DNA of 64,000 bases from Dictyobacter formicarum. Its GTDB lineage: Bacteria; Chloroflexota; Ktedonobacteria; Ktedonobacterales; Ktedonobacteraceae. This document shows, piece by piece, positions 18,508 to 29,500 of this stretch (positions are counted from its first letter, which is position 1; every line of letters begins with the position of its first letter). A program made the translations under genes and the position numbers. The notes under the pieces are model-generated. The model was given only the letters and a program-made list of their open reading frames with translations, searched no databases and was not told the DNA's origin. The stretch spans positions 310,001-374,000 of the forward strand of contig NZ_BNJJ01000001.1 of NCBI RefSeq assembly GCF_016587435.1. Direction: 5' to 3'.

Positions 18508-20319
18508 ATGCCAAAGACAACTCTTCCCCCACGTAGCGCGCAACGCCAGGAGGATACCTGGGACATTGCCAGTGTATTTCCCAATATTGCGGCCTGGGAA
18601 ACTGAATATCAGTTGGTGCAAGCGGAATTACCAGCCTTTGAAAAGTATCATGAGAAGCTGACTGGTCCCGCGATACTGGCCGAGGCGCTGGATGCATCCT
18701 TTCAGGTCATCGTGCGTGTCCATAAGTTGTCTATGTATGCCAGGCTTGTAGCGAGCGTTGATGCCAGCAATGAAGAGGCGGCAGCCCTAAACAGCCGGGC
18801 AGCGACGCTCGATGGACAGGTAAGTGCGGCCCTGGCCTTTATCAAACCAGAACTTCTGGCGAATGGCGCGGAAAAGCTCTCGCAGTGGGCTGGCTCAGAC
18901 TCGCGCCTGGCTGCGTACGCTCATTATTTTGAGGATCTTTTGCGCGTGCAGGCCCATGTGCGTTCACCTGAAGTTGAGGAGCTATTGGGTGCACTTAACG
19001 ATCCTTTTGCGACAGCGCACGGCGTAGTGGGATCTCTCACCGGCGCTGAGATGCGCTTTCAGCCAGCAAAATCGAGTACTGGCGAGGAGTATCCGGTCGC
19101 TCAGAGCACGACTGTCCCACTCTGGTCCAGCACTGACCGCGAGACGCGCCGCACGGCCTGGGAACATTACCATAATGGCTATCTCGCCTTCAAAAAGACA
19201 CTGACGAATAATCTGGAGGGCCAGATTAAGCAGAATATCTTTTTCGCGCGCGCGCATGGCTATCGCTCTGCCCTGGAAGCACGGCTCGCGGTAGACAATA
19301 TCCCCGTTGAGGTGTATCACAATGTGATTCAAACCTTTCGTCGGAACCTACCCACCTGGCATCGCTACTGGGCGCTACGGCGGCGCATATTGGGATATAA
19401 AACCCTGCATACCTATGATCTCTATTCGCCGTTAACCACGAAGCTGCCTCCTCTGCCCTATACACAGGCGGTAGATTGGATTGCTGAAGGACTGCAGCCG
19501 CTCGGCGATGAGTATGTGCAGATTCTGCGCCGGGGCTGTCTGCAAGAACGCTGGGTGGATATCTATCCCAATCAGGGCAAACGCCTTGGGGCATTCTCCT
19601 CCGGCAGTCCGGGGACGCATCCTTTTATCTTCATGAGTTATGACGACTCACTAAAAGGCATGAGCACCCTGGCGCACGAACTTGGACACTCGATGCATTC
19701 CTATCTGACCTGGCAGACGCAGCCGCTGGTATACAGCGAGTATTCGATGTTTGTAGCTGAGACTGCGTCAAACTTTCACCAGGCCATGGTACGGGCCCAT
19801 CTGTTGCGCACGCGCCCGGAGCGCGATTTCCAGATCGGGCTGCTGGATGAGGCCATGAACAATTTCCACCGGTATTACTTCATCATGCCCCTGCTGGCCC
19901 GCCTTGAGCTGGAAATGTATGAGCGTGTGGAGCGCGGCGAGGCCCTGACCGCCGATGTCCTCAATGGCCTTTTTGCTGACTTCCTGGCGGAGGGCTACGG
20001 TAGTGAGGTCGAAGTGGATGCCGCACGCGATGGCATTACCTGGGCAACCTTTAGCCATCTCTATGCGAACTTCTACGTCTTCCAGTACACAACAGGTATC
20101 GCTGCTGCGAACACCCTGGCGCGCTCAATTCTCGCCTCCCAGCCTCAAGCGGTTGAACGCTACCTTGCATTTTTGCGCACCGGCAACGCGCGTTATCCGC
20201 TCGATGTCCTTCAGCAGGCAGGCGTCGATTTGAGCACATCTGAGCCAATAGAGGCCACCTTTGCTGTGCTGGCTGACTATGTTGAGCGACTCGAACACCT
20301 GACGAGCACTATGGCGTAA
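18508..20319 (+). CDS. pepF: M3-family oligoendopeptidase F
   Basis: This is a zinc metallopeptidase of about 603 aa that cleaves short peptides in the cytosol. The catalytic motif HELGH (H390, E391, H394) sits in STLAHELGHSMHSYLT. The third ligand is expected in the downstream Glu of the SMFVAETASNF helix. The family-typical YTTGIAAANTLARSILA segment lies near the C-terminus. The frame extends upstream to 18394, but ATG 18508 (MPKTTLPPRS) has AAAGGGA 10 nt before it, and the upstream part overlaps the divergent small frame. It is a monocistronic housekeeping-type gene with higher GC than the genes that follow. Confidence 0.93.
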   Translation: MPKTTLPPRSAQRQEDTWDIASVFPNIAAWETEYQLVQAELPAFEKYHEKLTGPAILAEALDASFQVIVRVHKLSMYARLVASVDASNEEAAALNSRAATLDGQVSAALAFIKPELLANGAEKLSQWAGSDSRLAAYAHYFEDLLRVQAHVRSPEVEELLGALNDPFATAHGVVGSLTGAEMRFQPAKSSTGEEYPVAQSTTVPLWSSTDRETRRTAWEHYHNGYLAFKKTLTNNLEGQIKQNIFFARAHGYRSALEARLAVDNIPVEVYHNVIQTFRRNLPTWHRYWALRRRILGYKTLHTYDLYSPLTTKLPPLPYTQAVDWIAEGLQPLGDEYVQILRRGCLQERWVDIYPNQGKRLGAFSSGSPGTHPFIFMSYDDSLKGMSTLAHELGHSMHSYLTWQTQPLVYSEYSMFVAETASNFHQAMVRAHLLRTRPERDFQIGLLDEAMNNFHRYYFIMPLLARLELEMYERVERGEALTADVLNGLFADFLAEGYGSEVEVDAARDGITWATFSHLYANFYVFQYTTGIAAANTLARSILASQPQAVERYLAFLRTGNARYPLDVLQQAGVDLSTSEPIEATFAVLADYVERLEHLTSTMA

Positions 20320-20688
20320 CGCTCAAGAAGAAAAATAAAAGCATGTCAACGTAGGTGCCTGGCTTGCCCAATCTTGCCGCGAAGCGGCCCGCATCCGGGC
20401 ACCCTCGTTCCCCAAACACGTTTCCATGATAAGCAGAATGCAACACCATAGGATTTTGCGCGCGCACCAATCTCTACCGAGATGCCACATCTGATCCCAA
20501 CCGACCGAGGTGGCGAGAAAACTTCCCACAAAGTCATTTGGCGCGCATCCAATTTTTCATGTTGCCCACCATAATTGTAGAAAAAGCTTTATTTTACTGT
20601 ATCTATGAGTTAAAATGCTAATACTTAGTTTTACACATATATAAACATACATGAACTTAAATCTATCACCTCCGCTGAGGAGCTCAAT
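20320..20688. other. intergenic, no gene seen
   Basis: After the peptidase gene there is a GC-rich stretch to about 20560, then AT-rich DNA. I see no supported coding frame and no clear terminator or promoter. Confidence 0.5.
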
Positions 20689-20862
20689 ATGGCACAACTC
20701 TTATTTCGCAGCATCTCTGATGCCTGTGCAGAGAGAGATCATCCACATTGTTGGAAGTCAGAAGTCACAAGTACACTTTTGTTCACATATCGTCTAGATT
20801 GGAAGGAACCACCATATGATCACACAAACCCTCGCAGAGATCACCCACCGATTCCTGAATGA
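20689..20862 (+). CDS. possible 57-aa leader or small protein
   Basis: ATG 20689 is preceded at good spacing by GCTGAGGAG. The frame encodes 57 aa (MAQLLFRSISDACAERDHPH and onwards) and overlaps the start of the next gene by 47 bp in a different frame. It could be a coupled leader peptide or chance. There is no family recognition. Confidence 0.3.
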   Translation: MAQLLFRSISDACAERDHPHCWKSEVTSTLLFTYRLDWKEPPYDHTNPRRDHPPIPE

Positions 20863-21556
20863 TCATGCCAATATGGAAAAACTGGAGCAAAGCGCGGCCA
20901 GGCGCGCACAAACAATACCAAACATTCAGCCCGCGCTCCATGAGTTTATTCAAGGTTACAGTACCTTTGCACAAATGAGCGCGGTGTTAACCATGCCGCA
21001 GAACGGCTGGTATATAGGGGAAAATAATTCGGGTTATTTCAACATCAGTCTTTGGAAGTTTGCCAAAAATTATATAGGGAACAATAACGAGACCAGTGAA
21101 CAATTTCGCACCCTCCTTCAGGATCTCAATGTACGCACCCTGGGGCAAAAAATCGAACAGTGTTACACGTTCCTGCTTCAGGAGAAAAACCGCCTGCAGG
21201 ACACAGGACTCCGTGTCCATTCCACGATCAGCCCCATAAGCAGCGCATTTATCATGTCTCAATTCGCCCATTGGCTTGATCCTCAGGGTGAGCTTCTCAT
21301 CAGCACCCAATATGTCCGCAAAAGCACAGTCACCCTGGTACGGGGAAACTTGCTCCCCAACCACACAGAACTCAAGCCAAGAGGATCTGACTTTATCATT
21401 CGCACCAGTGCACAATACGACGCCTTTTTATCGCTCTTCGACGCCGTGAGAGACGCGGCACCACAGATCACGTCCCTCCTTCCTCTCCCCTATTGGCGAG
21501 AATACTTTATCTGGTGGGCGATGGACCATCGCAAGGAACTGATCATATCCAGATGA
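20816..21556 (+). CDS. protein of unknown function, first gene of a broken AAA+/GIY-YIG operon
   Basis: This 246-aa protein follows a TTGGAAGGAA ribosome site. I do not recognise the family. It is mostly helical, with a central mixed region (GWYIGENNSGYFNISLW) and a C-terminal PYWREYFIWWAMDHR segment. Its stop overlaps the next start as ATGA, so it is translationally coupled to the truncated AAA+ gene. In intact relatives it is probably the partner subunit of an McrB-like or MoxR-like ATPase (inferred). Confidence 0.6.
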   Translation: MITQTLAEITHRFLNDHANMEKLEQSAARRAQTIPNIQPALHEFIQGYSTFAQMSAVLTMPQNGWYIGENNSGYFNISLWKFAKNYIGNNNETSEQFRTLLQDLNVRTLGQKIEQCYTFLLQEKNRLQDTGLRVHSTISPISSAFIMSQFAHWLDPQGELLISTQYVRKSTVTLVRGNLLPNHTELKPRGSDFIIRTSAQYDAFLSLFDAVRDAAPQITSLLPLPYWREYFIWWAMDHRKELIISR

Positions 21557-21855
21557 AAGAGAACGATGATGCGGAACTGCTTTCCAGCACACCGACACAA
21601 CGCCTCCACATGGAAGAGCAGGACAGTCTCTCAATCGTAGATCAAGAGCAGGAGGACGACGAGTTGGCGCAACACCGCTCACTGCTCATTGAACACGGAC
21701 CACTTCTGCCTATTCCAGATCCATGGCTATCAGAAAACATTCGTGAGATCCAGCGCCATATTCTGGTCGATGAACAGGTGATCCGGCTCATCTACCATGC
21801 GCTCTTATCCAGGCATGTCATTCTGACGGTGCCATTACCATCAATTGCATTATAG
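21553..21855 (+). pseudogene. AAA+ ATPase remnant truncated at the Walker A motif
   Basis: A 100-aa frame starts at ATG 21553, inside the ATGA overlap with the previous gene. After an acidic linker it enters a classic AAA+ start: NIREIQRHILVDEQVIRLIY, then LLSRHVILT, where MoxR/McrB-type ATPases continue with GPPGTGKT. Here it reads VPLPSIAL and stops. Everything from the P-loop on is missing, and the next gene follows at once. This looks like an internal deletion that removed the catalytic body of the ATPase. Confidence 0.6.
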
Positions 21856-21904
21856 AATTGGATATACAGCACCTTGTGATACTGAAAATGAAGAAGTAGA
21901 TACG

Positions 21905-22780
21905 ATGAATTACATGAGCTTAACATGGGCCAATCTGGAATGGGGCCCCTGGATTTCATTCACGGACAACGAGGCATGGAAAACACTTCCTACGACCGCA
22001 GGCATCTATCGTGTCCGCGCAACTACGAGAGATGAACTTTTCTATATCGGAGAAACTGCTCGAAACCTGCGCGAACGTATAGGAAGCTTGCGCACAAATA
22101 GCCAGAAAGAAACAATGCCATTTAACGACCCACATACAGCTGCCCCGGCGTTATGGGCGTGGAACAATTCGGACCAGCTAGACTATGAATGTTCAGCAAC
22201 AGTTCTCCATAACATAGAGCACATCCAGGACTCCACAAAAACGCTGAGAGGATTAAAGTGCTATCTGCTCTGGCGCTATCGATTAGAGCGAGGCGAATCA
22301 GTGCGGTGCAACCATGGTCATTTCCCTGCACGGTATACGAAATCAAAAAACAAAAGCGATGGATACCAGGGGGAACGTCTCCCCGATGATGCGCCAGATA
22401 ATCCCGCGGGCGGACCCAGTTATCCTCCGCTCAAACTCATTGGAAATCCCTTTGATGAAAAAGAATGGATGAGTGGCTTAGACTGGAGCGCGTTTCTTCC
22501 ATTACATGCACAGATCACAAAAACGCTCCAGCCAACGCCAGGGGTCTATCGCATTCTCACTTTAGAGAATCATGATGTCTTTGAAATAGGCAAGACAACA
22601 AATGTGCAGCGGATTCCAACGCATTCCCAGAAAAATTGGGGCCATCTACAGCCCCTTTTTTCATATGCTCCGCTCGAATACAAAACACCATTATTTCAAC
22701 TTCTAGAAATAGAAAATGACCTGCTTGGTGGGTTTTATGCCCTCACGAAGCATCTACCAACAATGGTATCTGCCTTTTAA
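21905..22780 (+). CDS. GIY-YIG nuclease-domain protein
   Basis: This protein of about 291 aa has an N-terminal GIY-YIG endonuclease core. AGIYRVRA is at residues 32-39, and LFYIGET and NLRERIGSL follow at about 45-62. The C-terminal half holds a second, degenerate copy (PGVYRILTLENHDVFEIGKT, lacking the catalytic Arg pattern), so it looks like an internal duplication with one active half. ATG 21905 is preferred to the frame opening at 21845, which would overlap the truncated AAA+ gene. The ribosome site is weak (GAAG). The gene probably supplied the nuclease of a restriction-type system whose ATPase is now broken. Confidence 0.75.
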   Translation: MNYMSLTWANLEWGPWISFTDNEAWKTLPTTAGIYRVRATTRDELFYIGETARNLRERIGSLRTNSQKETMPFNDPHTAAPALWAWNNSDQLDYECSATVLHNIEHIQDSTKTLRGLKCYLLWRYRLERGESVRCNHGHFPARYTKSKNKSDGYQGERLPDDAPDNPAGGPSYPPLKLIGNPFDEKEWMSGLDWSAFLPLHAQITKTLQPTPGVYRILTLENHDVFEIGKTTNVQRIPTHSQKNWGHLQPLFSYAPLEYKTPLFQLLEIENDLLGGFYALTKHLPTMVSAF

Positions 22781-22815
22781 ACCGAGGTCATCCACACACT
22801 AAGGCTATCACAGGC

Positions 22816-25149
22816 CTAAACACAGGCTGCTAACCATTGCATTGTTCCTGGGATATCAAGAACGTCATTTACGTAAGCTTTCTCCAATAAAACGCGAGGA
22901 GCCAGGTAATCGTATTTTCCACGCCATAGAAGCATGTCTTTTAGATTCGATATCATGGCATTCACGAGATCAGGTACCCGAGGACTCAGTGCGCGCAACT
23001 CAGCCAGAACATCGGCGATATTGCCTTTGTGAGATATTTCCAGATAATAGTCGCAGTCAGAGCTGTAACTACACCAACCCATACGCATCAAGATGAAAAA
23101 AAGCGTTTTATAGATACGCCATCCAGTCCAGGGAAACAAGAGAAAACGTCCAGGTTCCAGAGAGACAACACAACTGGAAAGCCAATCAGATCGCCTGGCA
23201 AAATCGCGGATTAAAGATAAGCGTTGCTGCGCAAGAGGAGATAGATATGAATACATTATTTCCTCCTGTAAAATCCGGCGCAGACGTAGCATCACATGTT
23301 TATGAAATTGGAGGTCTCCATGAGTCTTCCAGTTTTGCTCAACAACCCCTTTAGCTCGTTCTACATGCACAATTCTCTTACGGTCATCGACCGAGATAAC
23401 TCGCCAGGCATATCCGGCCAAGCCGATGATGCCCCCTACCTCTGGCACGCTTTGAATCGTACCAACTTCCTGTGCACCTGCCAGCACACGGAACTCCTGC
23501 TCGTTGGCAAAAATAGCATAAAAATGATAATGATTGGTGAGTTGTGCGCCTTTCATACCCACAATGAGCGTTCCCTCGTCCATTCGCGCAAGCTGATCAA
23601 GAGATAGCAGGTGTTGAAGAAAAAGACGGTATTCATCTAATGTCACCGCCTGGAAAGGCGCCAGTTTCAGGATAGACTGGGCTAATTGAGCTGGTATCAA
23701 TTCTGTTCGTGCTCGCATAACGCTCATCGTCTGCTGATACAACAGACTCAACGGCATGGTGGGGATATCTGGGGGTTCAATCCATCTTTCCTCAAGATAA
23801 AGCTGAATTATAGCAATTGTCTGGAGAAACTCCCAGGGTATTTGCTCCCATTCAGAGGATGTGTCTGCTTTATTATCCAGGTACTCGAAGGTATAAAGAC
23901 ACATGCGAGATGGTGCTCCGCGACGACCGGAACGGCCCAATCTTTGAACAAAACTGGATACAGAATGCGGTGCATTGACTTGAATAGTAAGATCAAGGTG
24001 CCCAATATCAATACCCAATTCCAGGGAAGCTGTCGCGATGACACTTGACTGTTGAGCCTGTTCGCGCATCCGAATCTCAGCGACTTCCCGCAAACTGGCG
24101 GCAATACTACTATGATGAACAAAATACCAATCCATACCAGGTCGTTGTTGACTCAGACGGTGGCGGAGCTCGGCTGCAATACGTTCAGCCTTATTTCGAC
24201 GGTTAGTAAAAACCAGCGTTTTCTGGTAACGCATCGTAATGGTAAAGAGATCATCATAATAATCTTTGATATTTTGCTGCAACTCCCAACGCACATCAGA
24301 AGGTTCAGTGGATAAAGCTTCTTCTGGTATCTCTTGTAGTGAACCTGGGCTTATCGGTAAAGAAGCCGTGCGGCGAGAGCGCAAACCTATCTCCTCGGGA
24401 GCTATATCTGCATGGAATGCATTTTCCTCTGGCGCCAACACGAAATGATTGACACGCAGTTCAATTCGTCGTCCCTGTGTTGATTCCGTCACAAGGCGAG
24501 CATGTATTTGAAATTGAGAACTACTTTGAAGCCACTGCAAAGCCACATTAACATCACCAATGGTTGCCGACAATCCAATGCGTCGGATGGGGCGGCGAAT
24601 AGCACGTTCCAGGCGTTGAAGATGGCAAAGTACTTGCTGGCCGCGTTCAGTGCCAATGAAGGCATGAATCTCATCAATAATAATAAAACGTAGATCACCG
24701 AAAATGATACCCAGTTCCCCGGCGCGATTCATAAACATCGCTTCCATCGATTCGGGTGTGATCTGTAAAATACCGCGGGGCTGTTTTAAAAAGCGCTTTT
24801 TTTGATGATACGCAATGTCTCCATGCCAACCTTGAATGGGAATATCTGATCGCCCAAATAATAAGCCCTCAATGCGTTCAAACTGATCATTGATCAGTGC
24901 TTTCAGTGGTCCTATATAAAGGACGCCTACGGACTGTGCTGGTGATTGTTCCAGCAAGGTTAAGACTGGAAGCATGGCTGCTTCAGTTTTGCCACTTGCA
25001 GTGCCACTCATAATCAGCACATGATCGTTTGTGTCCAGGATAGCGGGAATAGCAGCTTTTTGAATACTACGCAGATCTGCCCAGCCGTTCTGATAAATAT
25101 ATGCTTGAATGAACGGCGCTAGCTGTGCAAAGGGATCGCCTGCATTCAT
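22816..25149 (-). CDS. Lhr/BrxHI-like superfamily 2 DEAD/DEAH helicase
   Basis: This 777-aa SF2 helicase has motif I SGTASGKT (residues 48-55), motif II DEIH (159-162), motif III GLSATIG and motif VI FVQRLGRSGRRG. After the RecA pair comes a C-terminal region like the winged-helix/DUF4433 part of Lhr-type enzymes. It resembles BrxHI of type 2 BREX and the helicase linked with TerB-N proteins. Its ATG overlaps the stop of the BrxD-like ATPase gene as ATGA, so the two products are likely stoichiometric. Likely role: ATP-driven DNA unwinding or translocation in phage defence (inferred). It converges with the GIY-YIG gene, with 35 bp between stops. Confidence 0.87.
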   Translation of the reverse strand: MNAGDPFAQLAPFIQAYIYQNGWADLRSIQKAAIPAILDTNDHVLIMSGTASGKTEAAMLPVLTLLEQSPAQSVGVLYIGPLKALINDQFERIEGLLFGRSDIPIQGWHGDIAYHQKKRFLKQPRGILQITPESMEAMFMNRAGELGIIFGDLRFIIIDEIHAFIGTERGQQVLCHLQRLERAIRRPIRRIGLSATIGDVNVALQWLQSSSQFQIHARLVTESTQGRRIELRVNHFVLAPEENAFHADIAPEEIGLRSRRTASLPISPGSLQEIPEEALSTEPSDVRWELQQNIKDYYDDLFTITMRYQKTLVFTNRRNKAERIAAELRHRLSQQRPGMDWYFVHHSSIAASLREVAEIRMREQAQQSSVIATASLELGIDIGHLDLTIQVNAPHSVSSFVQRLGRSGRRGAPSRMCLYTFEYLDNKADTSSEWEQIPWEFLQTIAIIQLYLEERWIEPPDIPTMPLSLLYQQTMSVMRARTELIPAQLAQSILKLAPFQAVTLDEYRLFLQHLLSLDQLARMDEGTLIVGMKGAQLTNHYHFYAIFANEQEFRVLAGAQEVGTIQSVPEVGGIIGLAGYAWRVISVDDRKRIVHVERAKGVVEQNWKTHGDLQFHKHVMLRLRRILQEEIMYSYLSPLAQQRLSLIRDFARRSDWLSSCVVSLEPGRFLLFPWTGWRIYKTLFFILMRMGWCSYSSDCDYYLEISHKGNIADVLAELRALSPRVPDLVNAMISNLKDMLLWRGKYDYLAPRVLLEKAYVNDVLDIPGTMQWLAACV

Positions 25150-26501
25150 AGGGTAAATCCGGAAAAGTAAGAGTCGCTATCGACAATTTCGTTCTGTGGC
25201 GTCAACTCATCCGGATTTGATTGCTCGTGGGAAGCAACAAAATCACGCCCGTGAATAATATCAGAGAACGTAAGTGCGTTATCTTGTCTCATCATTTCCA
25301 ATACAGCGATTAAATCACGTGTTATCTCACGCGGAGTAAGGAATTGATTTGATCCTATCTGTGCTGTTACAACTTCCATAAACTCCTTGATATCGCTGTC
25401 AGTAATCGTAGATGTGTAACGATAGTGAAAAGCATGGATACTGCATAGCTTTTGGAGGAGGACAAAAAGCTCCTCATTGGTAAGTGTATCTAAGCGGATA
25501 ATAGGCCCTGCAAACGAGCGTCGGCTATTTTGAGCAAAGCGGCTCTCCTGCAAACGAGAGCGAAGTGCTTCATAGCTATACAAGCCACGTTTGGGATCTT
25601 CAACAAGCTGAGGGGTACCACTAAAAATCAAGCCGATATGTTGGGCAACACCTTGATTGACATCGTTAAATAGCGTTAATAACTGCTCGTAGTTATTGTT
25701 ACGTGAAACGGTATTGCTAATTTTGTAGAGATTAACGGCCTCATCAAAAAAGATGACCAGACCTTTATAGCCAATCAACTGGAAGAAAGAAGCAAAAAGC
25801 TTGAGGTAGTTATACCAGTTTTTATCTGTAACCATCGAGTTCACTTGCAGATCTGTACGAACCTCGGTAAGTAACCGATATTCACCGCGCAACCAACGTA
25901 TAGCACGCTCCCTCTTCACTTCATCGCCATCCTGGTAAGCACGCCAATACAAGGAAAGGATATGCGCGAAATCAAAACTATTTGATAAAGCACTGATCGA
26001 ACGGAGCGTCTCCGATACTTTTTGTTCAACCAAAAGATAAAACTTTGGATTATCAGGTAACAAGTTTGAGGATTGCATTACCTGTTCCTGGATAGCGTTC
26101 ATCCAATGTTCAAGCAGAGGAGCGAAAGCTTCACCTGCAGGACGTGTACGAATAGCCATGTTCTTCAGTAATTCGCGGTAGAGGCCGAGACCCTGGCCAG
26201 TTGTTCCGGTCAAACGACGTTCAGCGCTTAAATCGGCATCTGCGACTACAAAATTGCGCTGGAGGGCATAGTTGCGGATAACCTGAAGCATAAAACTCTT
26301 ACCCGAACCATAAGGACCAACCACCAGGCGGAAACTCGCTCCTTCTTGGGCAACCCTGTAGTCCAGATCATCAAGCATTGCCTCAATTTCTGCACTGCGA
26401 CCAACTACCACATGTTCAAGGCCAATACGTGGTGTGACGCCGTTACTAAATGCTTGCAGAATAGCGTTACTATGACGTGGTGAAATTTTACGTTCGCTCA
26501 T
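25146..26501 (-). CDS. BrxD-like P-loop ATPase (DUF2791)
   Basis: This 451-aa AAA-type ATPase has Walker A GPYGSGKS (residues 62-69), Walker B GLVIFFDEAVNLY and a sensor region LIFSGTPQLVEDPKRG with an Arg-rich segment after it. The start RHSNAILQAFSNGVTPRIGLEHVVVGR is typical of the DUF2791/BrxD family found in BREX loci. The gene lies 8 bp after the TerB-N gene and overlaps the helicase gene by 4 bp, giving a three-gene operon. The canonical BREX partners PglX, PglZ and BrxC are not in the window, so this is a BREX-related but separate module. Confidence 0.85.
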   Translation of the reverse strand: MSERKISPRHSNAILQAFSNGVTPRIGLEHVVVGRSAEIEAMLDDLDYRVAQEGASFRLVVGPYGSGKSFMLQVIRNYALQRNFVVADADLSAERRLTGTTGQGLGLYRELLKNMAIRTRPAGEAFAPLLEHWMNAIQEQVMQSSNLLPDNPKFYLLVEQKVSETLRSISALSNSFDFAHILSLYWRAYQDGDEVKRERAIRWLRGEYRLLTEVRTDLQVNSMVTDKNWYNYLKLFASFFQLIGYKGLVIFFDEAVNLYKISNTVSRNNNYEQLLTLFNDVNQGVAQHIGLIFSGTPQLVEDPKRGLYSYEALRSRLQESRFAQNSRRSFAGPIIRLDTLTNEELFVLLQKLCSIHAFHYRYTSTITDSDIKEFMEVVTAQIGSNQFLTPREITRDLIAVLEMMRQDNALTFSDIIHGRDFVASHEQSNPDELTPQNEIVDSDSYFSGFTL

Positions 26502-26509
26502 GAGAATGC

Positions 26510-29500
26510 TTACCTACCTTTAGAAGAAATATACCAGTTAACCAGGCTCCCGGCTGTTGTGTAAAGGTGATCAAAAATAGTTCGTGTATCAGGGTCAATT
26601 AACAAATCTCCAAGTTGTTCGTCAACTGGAGAATTGACCTCATCAATCAGCTTAGAAATAGGGCGACGGGCTTTGTGCTCAACCGTAGGTAATTGTACCT
26701 GTTGTCCTTGATAAAGTAATGTAATTATTTCCCAATGTACGGGTTGCCATTGTTGAAGAATTGCTCTCCAATCCTCATCCACATCTGCAACAGTATCAAT
26801 GACATTGCTTGTCACGGGAGTAATAACAACAAGATCTGGCATGGATGTAATGTATGATTGCTCTTGTTTCTCTTCTCCCTCAATAACCAGGCGTCCCTGT
26901 AATTGTTCAGATTCTTCTCGCAACTTCGAGATAGCCTCCGAGTTCAGTTGAACAATAGAATTGATCATTTGCGGGGCAGATCTTGTACTATCAGACACAG
27001 TTTGTGCAGGTTCTCGTACTATCTCTGACTCTGGTTGAATTGGCTCAATAGATATCTGAATATTAATATCAGGTTGTATTGATGCATTTTCAACTTCTTG
27101 TTTGGCCTCCATTTCAGGTTGGGATCCAGGAGAGGCTGGAGTTGAGATACCCTGAAGTTGCTCTTCGTCCACAATAAACAAGCGCTCTTGTAATTTTTCT
27201 GCTTCCTGATGCAGTTGAACAATAAACTTCTGATTTAGTTCAATAATAGGACGTTTAGATGGCAATTTTGGATTGCGTCTTGTGCTTTCAGGAACTTTTT
27301 CTTCAAGCTCTTTGCGCTGAACACGCACATTTCCTGGAACAATATCTGGCAAGGCTAAAAGAGATGATGCAGGCTTAACTGAGATCTGCTCAATGAGTGA
27401 TTGAGCATCAGTGCTATGCATAATATGTAGTTGTTTCAACTCCCGAGAGGTTTTCTTATTGAGGAGATACAAAAGTAGAGAACGCGATTCTTGAAGCATT
27501 GAAGTTGACGATTGCTGTTCTATTAAGCCCATAGAACTTCTCAACCGGGCTAACGATTTGCTGATCAACATTGACTCAATCGCTGCTTGCCAAATCACAG
27601 CAATTGTAGGGGTGAAAGGTTCTGTGATACTTTGATATAATTTTTGTTGGAGATAATCTGCATATTTAAGAATACCTGATAGTGCACGATGAAATTCTAT
27701 ATTATTGAATGCCGCATTTATTTCAAGAACAGTGATCGAAGAATATGTGTGTTCAGTTAATGCCCCCTTAAAAGGCTCCCTTTTCACAGCATGAGTCGAC
27801 CCACGATCATATAAGGATATGATTCCTGGTATATTCTTTTGACGACGAAGGTAATCATCAACTCCAACAATCGAAGTGCGATGTATGTCTTCTAATATAT
27901 GATTACTCTTATTTCTCCGGTAAAATAGCGATTGTCTATCTAATCCAGCTAACTTATAGAGCACCGCCAACGGCATTTGCGCCCAGTCACCACCCTGGCG
28001 TAACCATGCTTCTGCAATTAGCTGCTCATCAACAGCACATTGAGGAACCGTTAACAGGAATGCATACCAATGCATTGCAGTAAAGGATAGCTTATAAACA
28101 ACACAGAAATCAGCGATCCAAGGAATCAGATAATTATCCAATTGCGGAAATTTATCTCGATAATGCGTCCATAACGCCCTGAGACGTGTACATGCCATTG
28201 CAGGGGTTGTGAAACCGATACATGCAAGAGTTTCATAGACATGCATTAAAATATAGCCAATATCCGTTGGTGGATAGCGATCATTACGTACTTCATTCCG
28301 CCAATAGAAATACCACTGAAGTTCCTTCTCATCCATATCGGTGTAAATAGGATAACTGCTCTGATGTGGTACCAGGGAGACACGGCTATATGACATATCT
28401 TTCCATTTCCGTGCTTGTTCCCAAAAGGATATCAGTCGTGAAGGGACCAGTTTCATCAATGCATCCGATTTTGGCGTTCCCTTACTGGGCATATCAGTCC
28501 CTTTAACTTCTGGCTGATCAGAAACAGGTGGAAGGGAAGTGGCAGGATATAATTTCTCATTTTTTTTATGTGCGCTTGGAGATGCTGATTTAGGCATAGT
28601 CGGAGAAACTCGTTGAGCAGTATTTAAGATAGAAACACTTTCGCCCATTGCTGCGCTATTGTAGTTTCCCGATAGACTGAAAAGATAACGAGCACAGAAT
28701 TGCTCGTAGTATTTTTCAGGTAAATGCAACGTGTGCATAATTAGTGGGCTTAATGCGGACTTCGAAGTCACTGAAGTGAGTGCCCAGTCCCATTTCAATA
28801 GGGATAATGGCCTGGATAGAAATCGCTCATCCAATAATTGATCTAATGCTTGAAAAATAACTAATGTCCATGAATGTAGCATAAGGACAGGTTCATCGCG
28901 CAGCGTCACAAGTGATGCTACTGTTATATAACTACGTACAGTAGAATCATTAATAGCACGTGTCACTGACCCTTTCTTGTTTGACGGAACCAGCCAGAGG
29001 ATGCGCGCCCGCTGATTTTCGCGCAACAAATTCTCGCAGGAATTGATAAACATTGTCACGGATCCTAATGATTCATCAACAATGCCGCCAGGTATTCCAT
29101 GATACTGTAATTGCCCAAAAACATCTTGACCACGTTCAACAGGTGTCATTCCATTTAGTTGAATAGTATGAGCAATAGGTTTCTTATTCAAAAGAGCAAT
29201 CCGCTGTGTATCAAAACCCATCACCTCTTCTGGATATAACACTTTTGTAGCCCGCTGCTGTTGAATAGTGTTAAAAATATTATATGAATTATGCGGCCAC
29301 TCAAACCAAATACCATATTGCTGAATAAAACGTTGATTTCTTTGGTATGCTGCTAAAAGAGCATTCATATCAAGAATATGTTGTTGATACTGATACGTTG
29401 TAGTAATAATATATTTACCAACGCCATTTTCATAGGTGCGGATAAAAGAAAGGATAGCCCTCAAAGTAGCAATAGATACAATGGGATTCGCTTGAATGAT

